Source: Flavobacterium cerinum (GTDB lineage: Bacteria; Bacteroidota; Bacteroidia; Flavobacteriales; Flavobacteriaceae). Taken from it: a stretch of 64,000 nt of DNA. How positions within the stretch are numbered: the stretch's first letter is position 1; the number at the start of each line of letters is the position of its first letter. Below the pieces are notes generated by a model. That model made no database searches and was not told the origin of the DNA. It was given only the letters and a program-made list of their open reading frames with translations. Both the position numbers and the translations under genes were made by a program. Shown here in pieces: positions 53,934 to 63,528 of this stretch. The DNA is taken from NCBI RefSeq assembly GCF_024496085.1, contig NZ_CP101751.1:1364001-1428000 (forward strand), given 5' to 3'.

Positions 53934-54902
53934 TTAAGAATTATGTGCTTTAAATTCTTTTAATTTTTCAACTAATTTCGGTACTACATCGAAAGCATCA
54001 CCAACTACTCCGTAATCTGCAACTTTAAAGAAAGGTGCGTCAGCGTCAGGGTTGATTACTACTTTTACTTTAGAAGAGTTGATTCCGGCAATATGCTGAA
54101 TCGCTCCTGAAATACCTACTGCAATATATAAGTTGGCAGCTACCGGTTTTCCGGTTTGTCCTACGTGCTCACTGTGAGGTCTCCATCCTAAATCAGATAC
54201 TGGTTTTGAACAAGCTGTAGCAGCACCTAAAACACTTGCTAAATCTTCGATCATACCCCAGTTTTCAGGACCTTTTAATCCACGTCCGGCAGAAACTACA
54301 ATTTCAGCATCGGCAATGGTTACTTTTCCGCTTACTTTCTCTACGTTTTCAACTTTGATTGAGAAATCAGCATCATTTAATGACGGTGCAAAATCTTCTT
54401 CTGTTAATGAAGAAGCAGATTCGGCTAATCCGAATGAGTTTTTCGCTAATCCGATTACTTTTACATCGGTAGTGATTTCAGTGATATTGAAAGCTTTGTT
54501 AGAAAAAGCATTTCGTTTTACTGTGAACGGAGAAGTGCTTTCCGGTAATGCTACTACGTTAGAAGCATATCCCGCATTTAAGCCTACTGCTACAAGCGGA
54601 GCCAGGTATAAACTGTCGGTTGTAGAAGATAGAACGATAATTTTGGTTCCTTCTTTCTGAGCCGCTTGTTTGATAACGTCAGCGTATGCTTTAGCGTTAA
54701 AAGCAGCTAATTTATCGTTGTTTACTTTTAAAACTTTGTCTACTCCGTATTTTGAAAGCGGGCTAACATCACCTGCGTTAACAGTAACGGCAGTAACGGT
54801 TGTTCCCATTTTTTCAGCCACTTTCTTAGCATAAGAAGCTAACTCGAAAGCTACTTTTTTAAATTTTCCTTCTGCTGATTCAGCGTATATTAAAATTGAC
54901 AT
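53934..54902 (-). CDS. etfA: Electron transfer flavoprotein alpha subunit
   Basis: 322 residues. The C-terminal FAD-binding domain has VVSAGRGLKGPENW (about 203-216), RPHSEHVGQTGKPVAANLYIAVGISGAIQH (about 240-269) and INPDADAPFFKVADYGVVGD, the family signature. With EtfB it carries electrons from acyl-CoA dehydrogenases to the quinone pool. It starts 33 bases after etfB. Confidence 0.97.
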   Translation of the reverse strand: MSILIYAESAEGKFKKVAFELASYAKKVAEKMGTTVTAVTVNAGDVSPLSKYGVDKVLKVNNDKLAAFNAKAYADVIKQAAQKEGTKIIVLSSTTDSLYLAPLVAVGLNAGYASNVVALPESTSPFTVKRNAFSNKAFNITEITTDVKVIGLAKNSFGLAESASSLTEEDFAPSLNDADFSIKVENVEKVSGKVTIADAEIVVSAGRGLKGPENWGMIEDLASVLGAATACSKPVSDLGWRPHSEHVGQTGKPVAANLYIAVGISGAIQHIAGINSSKVKVVINPDADAPFFKVADYGVVGDAFDVVPKLVEKLKEFKAHNS

Positions 54903-54935
54903 GATCTTCTTTGTTTAAAGTTTAAAGGTGAAAAA

Positions 54936-55682
54936 TTAGATAACTTTTGCTTCGTTATGTAAAAGGTTGATTAGTTCATCCAGATTGTCCGGGCTTACTA
55001 ATTTAACCGCCGATTTCGGAGCCGGTTTTTCAAATTTAACCGCTTTTGTATTGTTATCAGATGCAACTGGTTCCAAAACAGTTAAAGCTTTGGTTCTTGC
55101 TGTCATGATTCCTCTCATGTTCGGGATTCTTAAATCTTTCTCCTCAACGATACCTTTTTGTCCGCCCACTACTAATGGAAGGCTTGCACTTAAAGTTTCT
55201 TTTCCGCCGTCAATTTCTCTTACCGCTTTGACACTGGTTCCGTTTACTTCAAGACCGATACAAGAGTTGATAAAATCAAATCCGGCTAAAGCAGCCAGCA
55301 TTCCCGGTACCATTCCACCGTTATAGTCTAATGATTCTTTTCCGGCAATAACTAAATCGTAGTTCCCGTTTTTAACCACTTCAGCCAATTGCTTAGCTAC
55401 GAAAAAACCGTCTGTTGGCGCTGCGTTTACACGAATTGCCTCGTCAGCTCCGATTGCTAATGCCTTACGTAATGTCGCTTCTGCATCAGGTCCGCCAACG
55501 TTAACCACTGTTACGTTTGCTCCTTGTTGTTCTTTAAACCATATCGCTCTGGTTAAACCAAACTCGTCATTAGGATTAATTACGAATTGTACACCGTTTG
55601 TGTCAAATTCTGAATCGCCATTAACAAAGTTAATTTTTGAAGTAGTATCAGGCACATGACTGATGCAAACTAATATTTTCAT
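54936..55682 (-). CDS. etfB: Electron transfer flavoprotein beta subunit
   Basis: 248 residues. ISHVPDTTSKINF start, VINPNDEFGLTRAIWFKE, IGADEAIRV, GKESLDYNGGMVPGMLA (AMP-binding region) and the beta-signature VREIDGGKETLSASLPLVVGGQK are present. It forms the EtfAB heterodimer. The 275-base gap to pdhB, which reads the other way, holds the promoters of both. Confidence 0.97.
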   Translation of the reverse strand: MKILVCISHVPDTTSKINFVNGDSEFDTNGVQFVINPNDEFGLTRAIWFKEQQGANVTVVNVGGPDAEATLRKALAIGADEAIRVNAAPTDGFFVAKQLAEVVKNGNYDLVIAGKESLDYNGGMVPGMLAALAGFDFINSCIGLEVNGTSVKAVREIDGGKETLSASLPLVVGGQKGIVEEKDLRIPNMRGIMTARTKALTVLEPVASDNNTKAVKFEKPAPKSAVKLVSPDNLDELINLLHNEAKVI

Positions 55683-55918
55683 TTTAATTAAAGTTAAAGT
55701 TGATTAATTTTTGAGCAACGAAAGTAATGATTTTATTTCAATAAATTACTATGCGTGCATAATAAATATCTTTTTTACAATGATTTAAAGGATAAATTCC
55801 TAATAATTTAAAAAACATTTGAAATGAAAAACTTTTTTGCGAAATCAAAACTTTTTCGTCTTTAGTAGAAAGAATGTTATAATTGCTAGTTTGTAGCGGC
55901 TAAGTAATTTAAAATTTT

Positions 55919-55926
55919 TACTTTTG
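55919..55926 (+). promoter_or_regulatory. -7 box of pdhB
   Basis: TACTTTTG matches TAnnTTTG, 32 bases before the start codon. The nearest TTG (55891-55893) is 25 bases away, longer than ideal. Confidence 0.5.
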
Positions 55927-55957
55927 CGAATTGAATAAATAAGGAAAACCAAATTAC

Positions 55958-56935
55958 ATGAGAACGATACAGTTTAGAGAAGCGGTTTGTGAAGCGATGA
56001 GCGAAGAAATGCGTCGCGACGAATCGGTATATTTAATGGGAGAAGAAGTAGCCGAATATAACGGTGCTTATAAGGCTTCCAAAGGAATGCTGGATGAATT
56101 CGGTCCGAAAAGAGTTATTGATACTCCTATCGCAGAATTAGGTTTTGCCGGTATCGCAGTTGGTTCTGCCATGAACGGTAACCGTCCTATCGTAGAATTT
56201 ATGACGTTTAACTTTTCATTGGTTGGAATCGATCAGATCATCAACAACGCAGCAAAAATGCGTCAGATGTCTGCCGGACAATTCTCAATGCCTATCGTAT
56301 TCCGTGGTCCTACAGCTTCTGCCGGACAGTTAGCGGCAACACACTCTCAGGCTTTTGAAAACTGGTTTGCAAATACACCGGGACTTAAAGTTGTAGTACC
56401 GTCAAATCCATATGATGCAAAAGGATTATTAAAATCAGCTATCCGTGATAACGATCCGGTTATCTTTATGGAATCCGAACAAATGTACGGTGATAAAGGG
56501 GAAGTGCCGGAAGGGGAATATACTATTCCGTTAGGTGTTGCTGAAATTAAACGTGAAGGAACCGATGTAACTATTGTTTCATTCGGAAAAATTATAAAAG
56601 AAGCGTATATCGCTGCTGATGAATTAGCGAAAGAAGGTATCTCTTGTGAGGTGATCGACTTAAGAACGGTTCGTCCGATGGATTATGATGCAATCCTGAA
56701 ATCGGTTAAAAAAACCAACCGTCTTGTAGTATTGGAAGAAGCTTGGCCGTTTGGTAGTGTAGCTTCAGAAATTACTTATATGGTTCAGGAAAAAGCATTC
56801 GATTATCTGGATGCTCCTATTCAACGAATTACTACTGCAGATACTCCTGCGCCGTATTCTCCGGTGCTTTTAAAAGAATGGTTGCCTAATGCAGGCGATG
56901 TTGTAAAAGCAGTGAAGAAAGTTACTTATAAATAA
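55958..56935 (+). CDS. pdhB: Pyruvate dehydrogenase E1 component subunit beta
   Basis: 325 residues. Transketolase-type pyrimidine domain (MRTIQFREAVCEAMSEEM, VIDTPIAELGFAGIAVGSA, with the cofactor Glu in ELGF-type loops) and C-terminal transketolase domain (DVTIVSFGKIIKEAYIAA, VVLEEAWPFGSVASEI) match the E1-beta subunit. It works with E1-alpha (not in the window) to decarboxylate pyruvate. A branched-chain 2-oxoacid E1-beta is the main alternative. A terminator at 56955-56991 follows. Confidence 0.93.
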   Translation: MRTIQFREAVCEAMSEEMRRDESVYLMGEEVAEYNGAYKASKGMLDEFGPKRVIDTPIAELGFAGIAVGSAMNGNRPIVEFMTFNFSLVGIDQIINNAAKMRQMSAGQFSMPIVFRGPTASAGQLAATHSQAFENWFANTPGLKVVVPSNPYDAKGLLKSAIRDNDPVIFMESEQMYGDKGEVPEGEYTIPLGVAEIKREGTDVTIVSFGKIIKEAYIAADELAKEGISCEVIDLRTVRPMDYDAILKSVKKTNRLVVLEEAWPFGSVASEITYMVQEKAFDYLDAPIQRITTADTPAPYSPVLLKEWLPNAGDVVKAVKKVTYK

Positions 56936-56954
56936 GAAAATATACTCTATATTT

Positions 56955-56991
56955 GAAGCTTCATCGATTAAACAGATGAAGCTTTTTTTTT
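56955..56991 (+). terminator. Terminator after pdhB, abutting the next start codon
   Basis: GAAGCTTCATC pairs with GATGAAGCTTT(T) and is followed by a run of T residues to 56991. The next gene starts at 56996, so the T tract occupies the place of its ribosome binding region. Confidence 0.85.
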
Positions 56992-56995
56992 GCTT

Positions 56996-59509
56996 ATGAG
57001 GAAATTATATTACACCCTATATTTAATACTTATTTTTTCAGTTGGTATCAAGGCGCAGACAAAAGTAACCGGTACGGTTTACGATGAAATGAATGAGCCA
57101 ATGCCGTTTGCAAGCGTTTTCTTTAAAGGAACGACAATAGGTGTAACAACAAATGAAAACGGAAAATTTACACTGACATCAGAAACAAATCAGAAAGTGT
57201 TGGTGGCATCTTTTGTCGGATATAATAATCAGGAAATTCAATTGAAACAGGAGGTAACTGAAAATTTAAAAATAAGACTGACTATCGGACAAGAACTACA
57301 GGAAGTGCTTATTGTTAGTAAGCCTAAAAAACACTTGTCTAAAAAAGAAAATCCGGCATATCGTATTCTTCAGGGAATCTGGGCTAATAAAAAGAAAAAC
57401 GGACTTAAACTGGCTAAAGCTTACGATTATGAACGCTACTCTTCCGTAAGTCTTGGACTAAGTAATCTGGATAGTGTTTTCCTGAGAAAAATTGTCGGTA
57501 ATGCCTATGATTCTGTTGCTGCGATTGTAAAAGAAGAAAGACGTCAGAATAAATTTATTGTACCGGTATACATGAAAGAAACTAACGAACATGTATATGG
57601 GAATAATCTGCTGAATAAGGAAAGAATCGATATGGAAGCCGAACGAAATACCGGGTTAAATCAACGCGGATTTATTTTCGATCGGATCAGTAATACCTTT
57701 ACCACAATCGATGTGTATGATGATGATATTCAAATTTTGAATAAAGCTTTTGTCAGCCCGATTTCAACAAGAGGTTACGGGGTATATGAATACTTATTAA
57801 AAGATAGTATCGTTGAAGGCGGTAAAAAAACATACCATATTTATTTCTTCCCTCGGGAATCGGCCGATTTGGTTTTTGAAGGTAGTTTTAAAGTAACGGA
57901 TAAAACGTTTGCGCTGACCGAAATTTCGATGCGTACCAATAAGAATATCAACTTAAGTTTGGTGCGTAATCTGTATTTTGAAAAATACTTCGAAACATTA
58001 AATGATACCATGTATCTGCCGACACGGGATTACTACGAAGGTGATTTTACACTGTTTACAAAGAATGATGATGAAAAAGGTTTCTATGTAAAAAAGAACC
58101 TCGTGTATAGTGATTATGTATTGAATCAGCCCAAAGAGGATGCTTTCTACGATGGCAAGATTGTACAGATCAGAGGCGATCAGTTTGAAAAAGAAGATCA
58201 GTACTGGAAATCATTGCGGGCTTCCGAAAATAAAACAGAAGAAACCCGAAAGGTAATTCAGGATCTGAAATCGAATAAAAAGGTTAGGAGCGTTACCGAT
58301 ATTATTACCGTATTGTCAACCGGTTATGTCGGAGTATTTGATGGTATTCAGGCCGGATTTTTATGGCAGCTCATCTCCAATAATAATGTGGAAGGACTTC
58401 GACTCAGAGCCGGTTTCCGAACGTATAAAACAGATAACGACCGTTTCAGGGCAATGGTTTACGGTGCTTACGGAACAAAAGACCAGAAGTTTAAATATGG
58501 AGCAGAAGCAAAATATTTATTGAGCTTTAAACCGCGTATCGTTGTCGGTGCATCGCATTTGGATGATAACCTGCAATTGGGCGGAAAACTGATCGAAACG
58601 GATGAGTTGTTACCGAAGAACCTGAATACAAACGTAATCATCGGACGTGGTGAAAACTATTTCCTGTCACGCGTGAGAAGAACTTCGGTTAATTTTGATT
58701 TTGCATTTAATAATAATGTACACTTAAATGTTTCTTCCGTTCGCCAACATATCAAAGCGGCGGATCCGACGCATTTCTCAATTGATTATGCTTCCCCGGA
58801 TACCGGATTGGTTCAAAGTGAATTGGTAGATTATACAAGTAATATATCGTTAATCCTTACGCCGGGACGTTATGTTTACGGTTTTGGTGTTGACCAAAAA
58901 CTGGGAACAACCTTATATCCTACAATTATATTAAAATACATTCGAGGGAATAAAGGGGTATTTGGAGGTGATTTCGATTACAACAAGATTCAGATGTCGG
59001 TTAATAAACCGCTATTCCTGAGTAATTTCGGAATACTAAAAACCAATATCGAATTCGGAAAAGTATTTGACGCCGTTCCGTTACCGTTATTAAATCCGAT
59101 CAGTGCCGATCAAACCTTCTCGGTTGTGCCGAATTCATTCTCATTATTGAACTATTACGATTTTGTAACCGATACCTATTTGTCAGCACATTTCGAACAT
59201 CATTTCAACGGATTGATTATGAATCGTATTCCGCTGATCAAAAAACTAAAATGGAGAAGTTTGATTTTCTACCGATTTGCTTACGGTAGTATTTCGCAGA
59301 AAAATATTGATATGAACCGATCATTTCTTGCTTATCAGGCTCCGTCAGACAAAGTGTATAGCGAATATGGTTTCGGATTTGAAAATATCGGATACGGAAA
59401 CTTCAGACCCTTCCGTGTTGATTTTATCTGGAGAACCGATTTTACAGCAATCAACGGAAAACAATCTCCCGGCTTCGGTGTTCGTTTCGGATTTATCCCG
59501 GAATTCTAA
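56996..59509 (+). CDS. DUF5686 and carboxypeptidase-regulatory-like domain outer-membrane protein
   Basis: 837 residues from the ATG at 56996 (a TTG two codons upstream opens the frame). A signal peptide (MRKLYYTLYLILIFSVGIKAQ) is followed by a CarboxypepD_reg-like beta-sandwich (about 22-100: VTGTVYDEMNEPMPFASVFFKGTT, VLVASFVGYNNQEIQL) and a long DUF5686 region ending in many amphipathic strands (YIRGNKGVFGGDFDYNK, RVDFIWRTDF, VRFGFIPEF), as in an outer-membrane barrel. The family is common in Bacteroidota and without known function. Confidence 0.9.
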   Translation: MRKLYYTLYLILIFSVGIKAQTKVTGTVYDEMNEPMPFASVFFKGTTIGVTTNENGKFTLTSETNQKVLVASFVGYNNQEIQLKQEVTENLKIRLTIGQELQEVLIVSKPKKHLSKKENPAYRILQGIWANKKKNGLKLAKAYDYERYSSVSLGLSNLDSVFLRKIVGNAYDSVAAIVKEERRQNKFIVPVYMKETNEHVYGNNLLNKERIDMEAERNTGLNQRGFIFDRISNTFTTIDVYDDDIQILNKAFVSPISTRGYGVYEYLLKDSIVEGGKKTYHIYFFPRESADLVFEGSFKVTDKTFALTEISMRTNKNINLSLVRNLYFEKYFETLNDTMYLPTRDYYEGDFTLFTKNDDEKGFYVKKNLVYSDYVLNQPKEDAFYDGKIVQIRGDQFEKEDQYWKSLRASENKTEETRKVIQDLKSNKKVRSVTDIITVLSTGYVGVFDGIQAGFLWQLISNNNVEGLRLRAGFRTYKTDNDRFRAMVYGAYGTKDQKFKYGAEAKYLLSFKPRIVVGASHLDDNLQLGGKLIETDELLPKNLNTNVIIGRGENYFLSRVRRTSVNFDFAFNNNVHLNVSSVRQHIKAADPTHFSIDYASPDTGLVQSELVDYTSNISLILTPGRYVYGFGVDQKLGTTLYPTIILKYIRGNKGVFGGDFDYNKIQMSVNKPLFLSNFGILKTNIEFGKVFDAVPLPLLNPISADQTFSVVPNSFSLLNYYDFVTDTYLSAHFEHHFNGLIMNRIPLIKKLKWRSLIFYRFAYGSISQKNIDMNRSFLAYQAPSDKVYSEYGFGFENIGYGNFRPFRVDFIWRTDFTAINGKQSPGFGVRFGFIPEF

Positions 59510-59571
59510 TCGTCTAAAGCGATATTTTAAGGCAAAGCTTTTCAAAAGCAGTTCATTAAATGGAATTAAAC

Positions 59572-59601
59572 TTGTGAAAAATCAATTTTATTATACCTTT
59601 G
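59572..59601 (+). promoter_or_regulatory. Promoter of ppa
   Basis: TTG at 59572-59574, a 19-base spacer and TACCTTTG at 59594-59601: an exact fit to the Bacteroidota TTG-N19-TAnnTTTG promoter and the clearest promoter in the window. The start codon is 33 bases downstream. Confidence 0.75.
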
Positions 59602-59633
59602 CAGTCGCTTAATTTAGAACAAAAAGTATAAAA

Positions 59634-60167
59634 ATGAGTACACTTAATATTGAATCATTCGATGCGTTTATCGAAATCCCAAGAGGAAGCAGAAATAAAT
59701 ACGAATACGACTTTGAACAAAAGAGAATCCGTTTTGACAGAATGTTATATTCTGCCATGTTTTACCCGGCAGATTACGGATTTATTCCTGAAACTTTAGC
59801 TTTGGACGGAGATCCGCTTGATGTTTTGGTATTATTCACGGAGCCATCTGTTCCGGGATGTTTGGTTGAGGTAAAACCAATCGCTGTTTTTAAAATGGCG
59901 GATGATAAAGGACCGGATGAGAAAATCGTTTGTGTACCGGTATCGGATCCGATCATGAACAAATTAAACGATATCACGGATATTAATGTTCATACTGTAC
60001 AGGAAATTGAACATTTCTTCCAGGTATATAAAGATCTTGAAAATAAAAAAGTGGATGTGCAAGGTTGGGGTGATGTGAAAGAAGCACACGCTATGATCGA
60101 AGAATGCGCAAAACGATTCCAGGAATTGGATCAGGCTAAAAAAGATAGCTATTCCATTAAATTATAA
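59634..60167 (+). CDS. ppa: Inorganic pyrophosphatase, family I
   Basis: 177 residues. FIEIPRGSRNKYEYD, YPADYGFIPET, and the catalytic DGDPLDVLVLF (about 57-67) with the metal-binding Asp residues are typical of soluble family I enzymes, as is KKVDVQGWGDVKEA near the C-terminus. It hydrolyses pyrophosphate and so drives biosynthetic reactions. It has its own promoter and terminator, so it is a single-gene unit. Confidence 0.97.
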   Translation: MSTLNIESFDAFIEIPRGSRNKYEYDFEQKRIRFDRMLYSAMFYPADYGFIPETLALDGDPLDVLVLFTEPSVPGCLVEVKPIAVFKMADDKGPDEKIVCVPVSDPIMNKLNDITDINVHTVQEIEHFFQVYKDLENKKVDVQGWGDVKEAHAMIEECAKRFQELDQAKKDSYSIKL

Positions 60168-60170
60168 TTC

Positions 60171-60197
60171 AAAAGCCCTATTCTAAATAGGGCTTTT
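60171..60197 (+). terminator. Terminator after ppa
   Basis: AAAAGCCCTATT pairs with AATAGGGCTTTT around a 3-base loop, followed by more T residues, 3 bases after the stop. Confidence 0.92.
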
Positions 60198-60307
60198 TTT
60201 ATGGAATTTATGTAACTTTATCACAGTAAAACACAAGCAGATTGTCATATTCAGGCTTGTGTTTTATTGTTTAAGGACTATAGATTATAAACGTTATTCG
60301 AACAGGT

Positions 60308-61306
60308 ATGGCAAACAGAAGAAACTTTATTAAGACAACAGCTATCGCCTCGGTTGCCGTAGCGTTGAATGCTTTTGGAAAAAAAGAAGAACCGGATACT
60401 GCTTTTGCGACAACGGGAAAAGTAAAAAAACCGATTGTATTGTCAACCTGGAGTTTTGGTATACCGGCCAATGCAGCTGCCTGGGAAATTCTGAAAAATA
60501 AAGGAAGAGCGCTTGATGCGGTTGAAGCCGGAGTACGGATTCCTGAAGCCGATCCGAAAGAAAGAAGTGTCGGTTATGGCGGACGTCCGGATCGGGACGG
60601 ACGCGTGACGCTGGATGCCTGTATTATGGACGAATTTTCTAATATCGGTTCGGTTGCCTGTCTGGAACATATCAAACATCCGATTACCGTAGCAAGAGCT
60701 GTAATGGAAAAAACACCGCATGTGATGTTAGTTGGAGAAGGTGCATTGCAGTTTGCACTATTACAGGGGCATAAAAAGGAAAATCTGTTGACGGAAACTT
60801 CAGAAAAAGAATGGCGGGAATGGCTGCAAAACAGCGATTATAAACCGGTTGTAAATATCGAAAATCATGATACGATCGGAATGATTGCGTTGGATATGCA
60901 AGGCAATCTTTCCGGAGCTTGTACAACAAGTGGAATGGCGTATAAAATGCATGGACGGGTTGGCGATTCTCCGATTATCGGAGCCGGATTGTATGTGGAT
61001 AATGAAATCGGTGCTGCTACTGCGACCGGACATGGGGAAGAAGTTATCCGTATCGCCGGTTGTCATTTGGTAGTGGAATTGATGCGTCAGGGAAGATCAC
61101 CGCAAAAAGCCTGTGAGGAAGCGGTGGATAGAATTGTAAAGCTGACAAAAAACAGAAATAAAAATTTAAAAGATATTCAGGTCGGATTTATTGCGCTTAA
61201 TAAAAAAGGAGAACATGGTGCTTATTGTGTTCAGAGTGGTTTTAGCTATGCGAAATACGATGAAACCGGAAATGTTTTACTGGATGCTAATTACTTTTTA
61301 AAATAA
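60308..61306 (+). CDS. Isoaspartyl peptidase / N4-(beta-N-acetylglucosaminyl)-L-asparaginase (Ntn hydrolase)
   Basis: 332 residues. The N-terminus (MANRRNFIKTTAIASVAVAL) has a twin-arginine motif, so export by Tat is likely. The self-processing site is NHDTIGMIALD, where Thr becomes the nucleophile (about residue 185); GDSPIIGAGLYVDNEIGAATATGHGEE follows, as in glycosylasparaginases. It cleaves the GlcNAc-Asn bond of N-glycans or acts on related amides. cutC follows after 1 base. The alternative is a plain isoaspartyl aminopeptidase. Confidence 0.92.
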   Translation: MANRRNFIKTTAIASVAVALNAFGKKEEPDTAFATTGKVKKPIVLSTWSFGIPANAAAWEILKNKGRALDAVEAGVRIPEADPKERSVGYGGRPDRDGRVTLDACIMDEFSNIGSVACLEHIKHPITVARAVMEKTPHVMLVGEGALQFALLQGHKKENLLTETSEKEWREWLQNSDYKPVVNIENHDTIGMIALDMQGNLSGACTTSGMAYKMHGRVGDSPIIGAGLYVDNEIGAATATGHGEEVIRIAGCHLVVELMRQGRSPQKACEEAVDRIVKLTKNRNKNLKDIQVGFIALNKKGEHGAYCVQSGFSYAKYDETGNVLLDANYFLK

Positions 61307-61307
61307 G

Positions 61308-61982
61308 ATGAAACAACTGGAAATAGCCTGCTTTAATCTGGAATCGGCAATAATTGCAGAACAAGGCGGAGCGAATAGAATTGAACTGTGTAAAGAGCAA
61401 CACTTAGGAGGAACTACACCTGATATTGAAACGGTTCGGGAAGCACGCGATCGGTTAACAATTGATTTATATGTAATGATTCGTCCGCGTGGCGGCGATT
61501 TTTGTTATAACGAAAAAGAGCTGGAGCAGATGAAAGCGGATATTATAGAAATGAAGTCGCTTGGTGTAACCGGTTTTGTTTTCGGAATCCTGAATCAAAA
61601 AGATGAAGTTGATAAAAGCATAAATACCGAACTGGTTCGTTTGGCCGCTCCGTTACCATGTACTTTTCATAGAGCTTTTGATGAAATTGCAGATTTGGAA
61701 AAGGGAATTGATGACTTAGTGGCTTGCGGCTTTACGACTATCCTGACATCCGGTGGTTATGCAAATGTAGACGAAGGTGAACGAACACTAATGGAACTGG
61801 TTGCCTATGCCGGAAAACGAATTATAATTATGCCCGGAGGCGGCTTGCGATCTGCTAATAGCTATAGGATTGCAACGCGAACGAATGCCGCATTTTATCA
61901 TTCTTCAGCGATAACGGATGCTACAGGAATTGCATCACTTGAAGAGGTTAAAGCATTAAGAAAAAACCTGTCCGATTTTTAA
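61308..61982 (+). CDS. cutC: CutC-family protein
   Basis: 224 residues of TIM-barrel type: LEIACFNLESAIIAEQGGANRIELC start, DLYVMIRPRGGDFCYNE, GFVFGIL, CTFHRAFDEI, TILTSGG and IMPGGGLRS are the CutC signature. It was linked to copper tolerance in E. coli, but a direct role in copper handling is disputed. The gene is coupled to the asparaginase gene (start 1 base after its stop). Its stop lies inside a terminator hairpin (61964-61995). Confidence 0.94.
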   Translation: MKQLEIACFNLESAIIAEQGGANRIELCKEQHLGGTTPDIETVREARDRLTIDLYVMIRPRGGDFCYNEKELEQMKADIIEMKSLGVTGFVFGILNQKDEVDKSINTELVRLAAPLPCTFHRAFDEIADLEKGIDDLVACGFTTILTSGGYANVDEGERTLMELVAYAGKRIIIMPGGGLRSANSYRIATRTNAAFYHSSAITDATGIASLEEVKALRKNLSDF

Positions 61983-61995
61983 AACGGACAGGTTT
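61964..61995. terminator. Bidirectional terminator between cutC and the deoxynucleoside kinase gene
   Basis: AAACCTGTCCG pairs with CGGACAGGTTT across a 10-base loop that contains the cutC stop codon. A/T tracts flank both sides, serving both convergent genes. Confidence 0.9.
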
Positions 61996-62000
61996 GTTTT

Positions 62001-62615
62001 TTAAAATAAACCGTTAATCTCGGCGTCTATTCGGTTGATAATGTTTCCTAAATCTTCCGGATTGTCTACGAAATTGATATTGTCTACATCAATGATCAAT
62101 AATTTGCCTTTCGTGTAGGTCTGAATCCAGGCTTCATAACGTTCGTTCAGTCGGCTTAAATAATCAATAGAGATTGTATTTTCATATTCCCGTCCTCTTT
62201 TGTGAATCTGAGAAACCAGATTCGGAATTGAGCTGCGTAAGTAAATCAATAAATCCGGAGGAGCAACTAAACCTTCCATTAATTCAAAAAGGGAAGTATA
62301 ATTACTGAAGTCACGATTCGTCATTAAACCCATTGCATGTAAATTGGGGGCAAAAATATGGGCATCTTCATATATGGTTCTGTCCTGTATAATCTTTTTT
62401 CCGCTTTGGCGAATTTGAAGCACTTGTCGGAAACGACTATTCAGGAAGTAAATTTGCAGGTTAAAAGACCAACGATCCATCTGATGGTAAAAATCATCTA
62501 AGTAAGGATTGTCCACTACATCTTCAAAATGCGGTTCCCACTTAAAATGTTTTGCCAAAAGGCGGGTTAATGTTGTTTTTCCGGCACCAATGTTTCCTGC
62601 TACAGCTATATGCAT
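62001..62615 (-). CDS. Deoxynucleoside kinase
   Basis: 204 residues. P-loop GNIGAGKTT (7-15), substrate segment EPHFEDVVDNPYLDDFY, DRTIYEDAHIF (the Asp-Arg pair) and lid RGREYENTI match the dCK/dGK/TK2 family. It phosphorylates deoxynucleosides for salvage. A similar domain is fused to FolK at 28876. It starts with a 1-base overlap (TAATG) with the preceding gene. Confidence 0.95.
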   Translation of the reverse strand: MHIAVAGNIGAGKTTLTRLLAKHFKWEPHFEDVVDNPYLDDFYHQMDRWSFNLQIYFLNSRFRQVLQIRQSGKKIIQDRTIYEDAHIFAPNLHAMGLMTNRDFSNYTSLFELMEGLVAPPDLLIYLRSSIPNLVSQIHKRGREYENTISIDYLSRLNERYEAWIQTYTKGKLLIIDVDNINFVDNPEDLGNIINRIDAEINGLF

Positions 62616-63406
62616 TATGGTAAATTAATTTTATAATTTCTGATTTCGTTATTGGTAAAAGTAGCTAAAATTTGCTCTTTATAATAAAAACTTTTGATGC
62701 TTTTTTCGGGGAGTTGGATATTTATCGTAACGGCATTTTCTAAGTCATAAAGAAACAAGCGGTTGTCTTTTTGAAAAAGAATTCGGGTAGGCGAAATAAA
62801 TTGCAGATTGTCAAATGCGGGTAACTGCCCCAGATAGCTTATTTTTCCGAAAATACTGGAAACATAGCAATTATTACGGATGTCAACCCAGTAAAAATAA
62901 TTGTAATCCGATTGATACTGCTGTATGGCATCTTTGATCGGGGTTGAAATCGGACTAAAAGTGTTTTTAAATATGTCGTATAAACCCAGTTTTTGTGAAT
63001 TCAGATCAAACAGCCACAAGCGATTCTGAGAAGCAAGACTAACAGCCTGCGGAAATAACTCCGGATTGGTTTCAGAAAAATTGATCTTCTGTGTTTCGTT
63101 TAATTGATTGTCTAATAATACGACAGCATTAAATACTTTATAATAAAGAACGATTTGTAACGGATTTTGGAGGTCAACCTGACGAATGGCTCCGAAAGCA
63201 AGATTGCGATATTGGAATTGCTGATTGCGGTTTGTTTTCCGAAATTCATTTTCTTTGATGGTATAAGTACTGCCAAACGGATCATTGCCGATAAAGAAGT
63301 CGCCTTCCATTTGTTCCGACGAAAGAAAAACCGGACTGATGTCTTTGGTTTGGGAACAGATGTGAAGACTGACCAACAAACAGAGGGAAAAAACAATTTT
63401 TTGCAT
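62615..63406 (-). CDS. Exported protein of unknown function
   Basis: 263 residues from ATG 63406 (an ATG at 63409 is directly before). The longer open frame to 63559 has an unnatural Cys-rich start. A signal peptide MQKIVFSLCLLVSLHICSQ is seen. The rest has regular strands about 40 residues apart (VVLLDNQLNETQKINF, LWLFDLNSQKLGLYDIF, RLFLYDLENAVTINI), which suggests a beta-propeller. The kinase gene overlaps its stop by 1 base. Not assigned to a named family. Confidence 0.75.
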   Translation of the reverse strand: MQKIVFSLCLLVSLHICSQTKDISPVFLSSEQMEGDFFIGNDPFGSTYTIKENEFRKTNRNQQFQYRNLAFGAIRQVDLQNPLQIVLYYKVFNAVVLLDNQLNETQKINFSETNPELFPQAVSLASQNRLWLFDLNSQKLGLYDIFKNTFSPISTPIKDAIQQYQSDYNYFYWVDIRNNCYVSSIFGKISYLGQLPAFDNLQFISPTRILFQKDNRLFLYDLENAVTINIQLPEKSIKSFYYKEQILATFTNNEIRNYKINLP

Positions 63407-63528
63407 CATGCTGCAAATTACAAATAAACCTTTTATAAAGTAAAGAGTCCTATGTAAAATTGATCTTGCTTTGTAACAAAAAGCAGATTTAAAAGTCTTA
63501 TTCAAAAAAGCCAAACAAAAACAACAAG

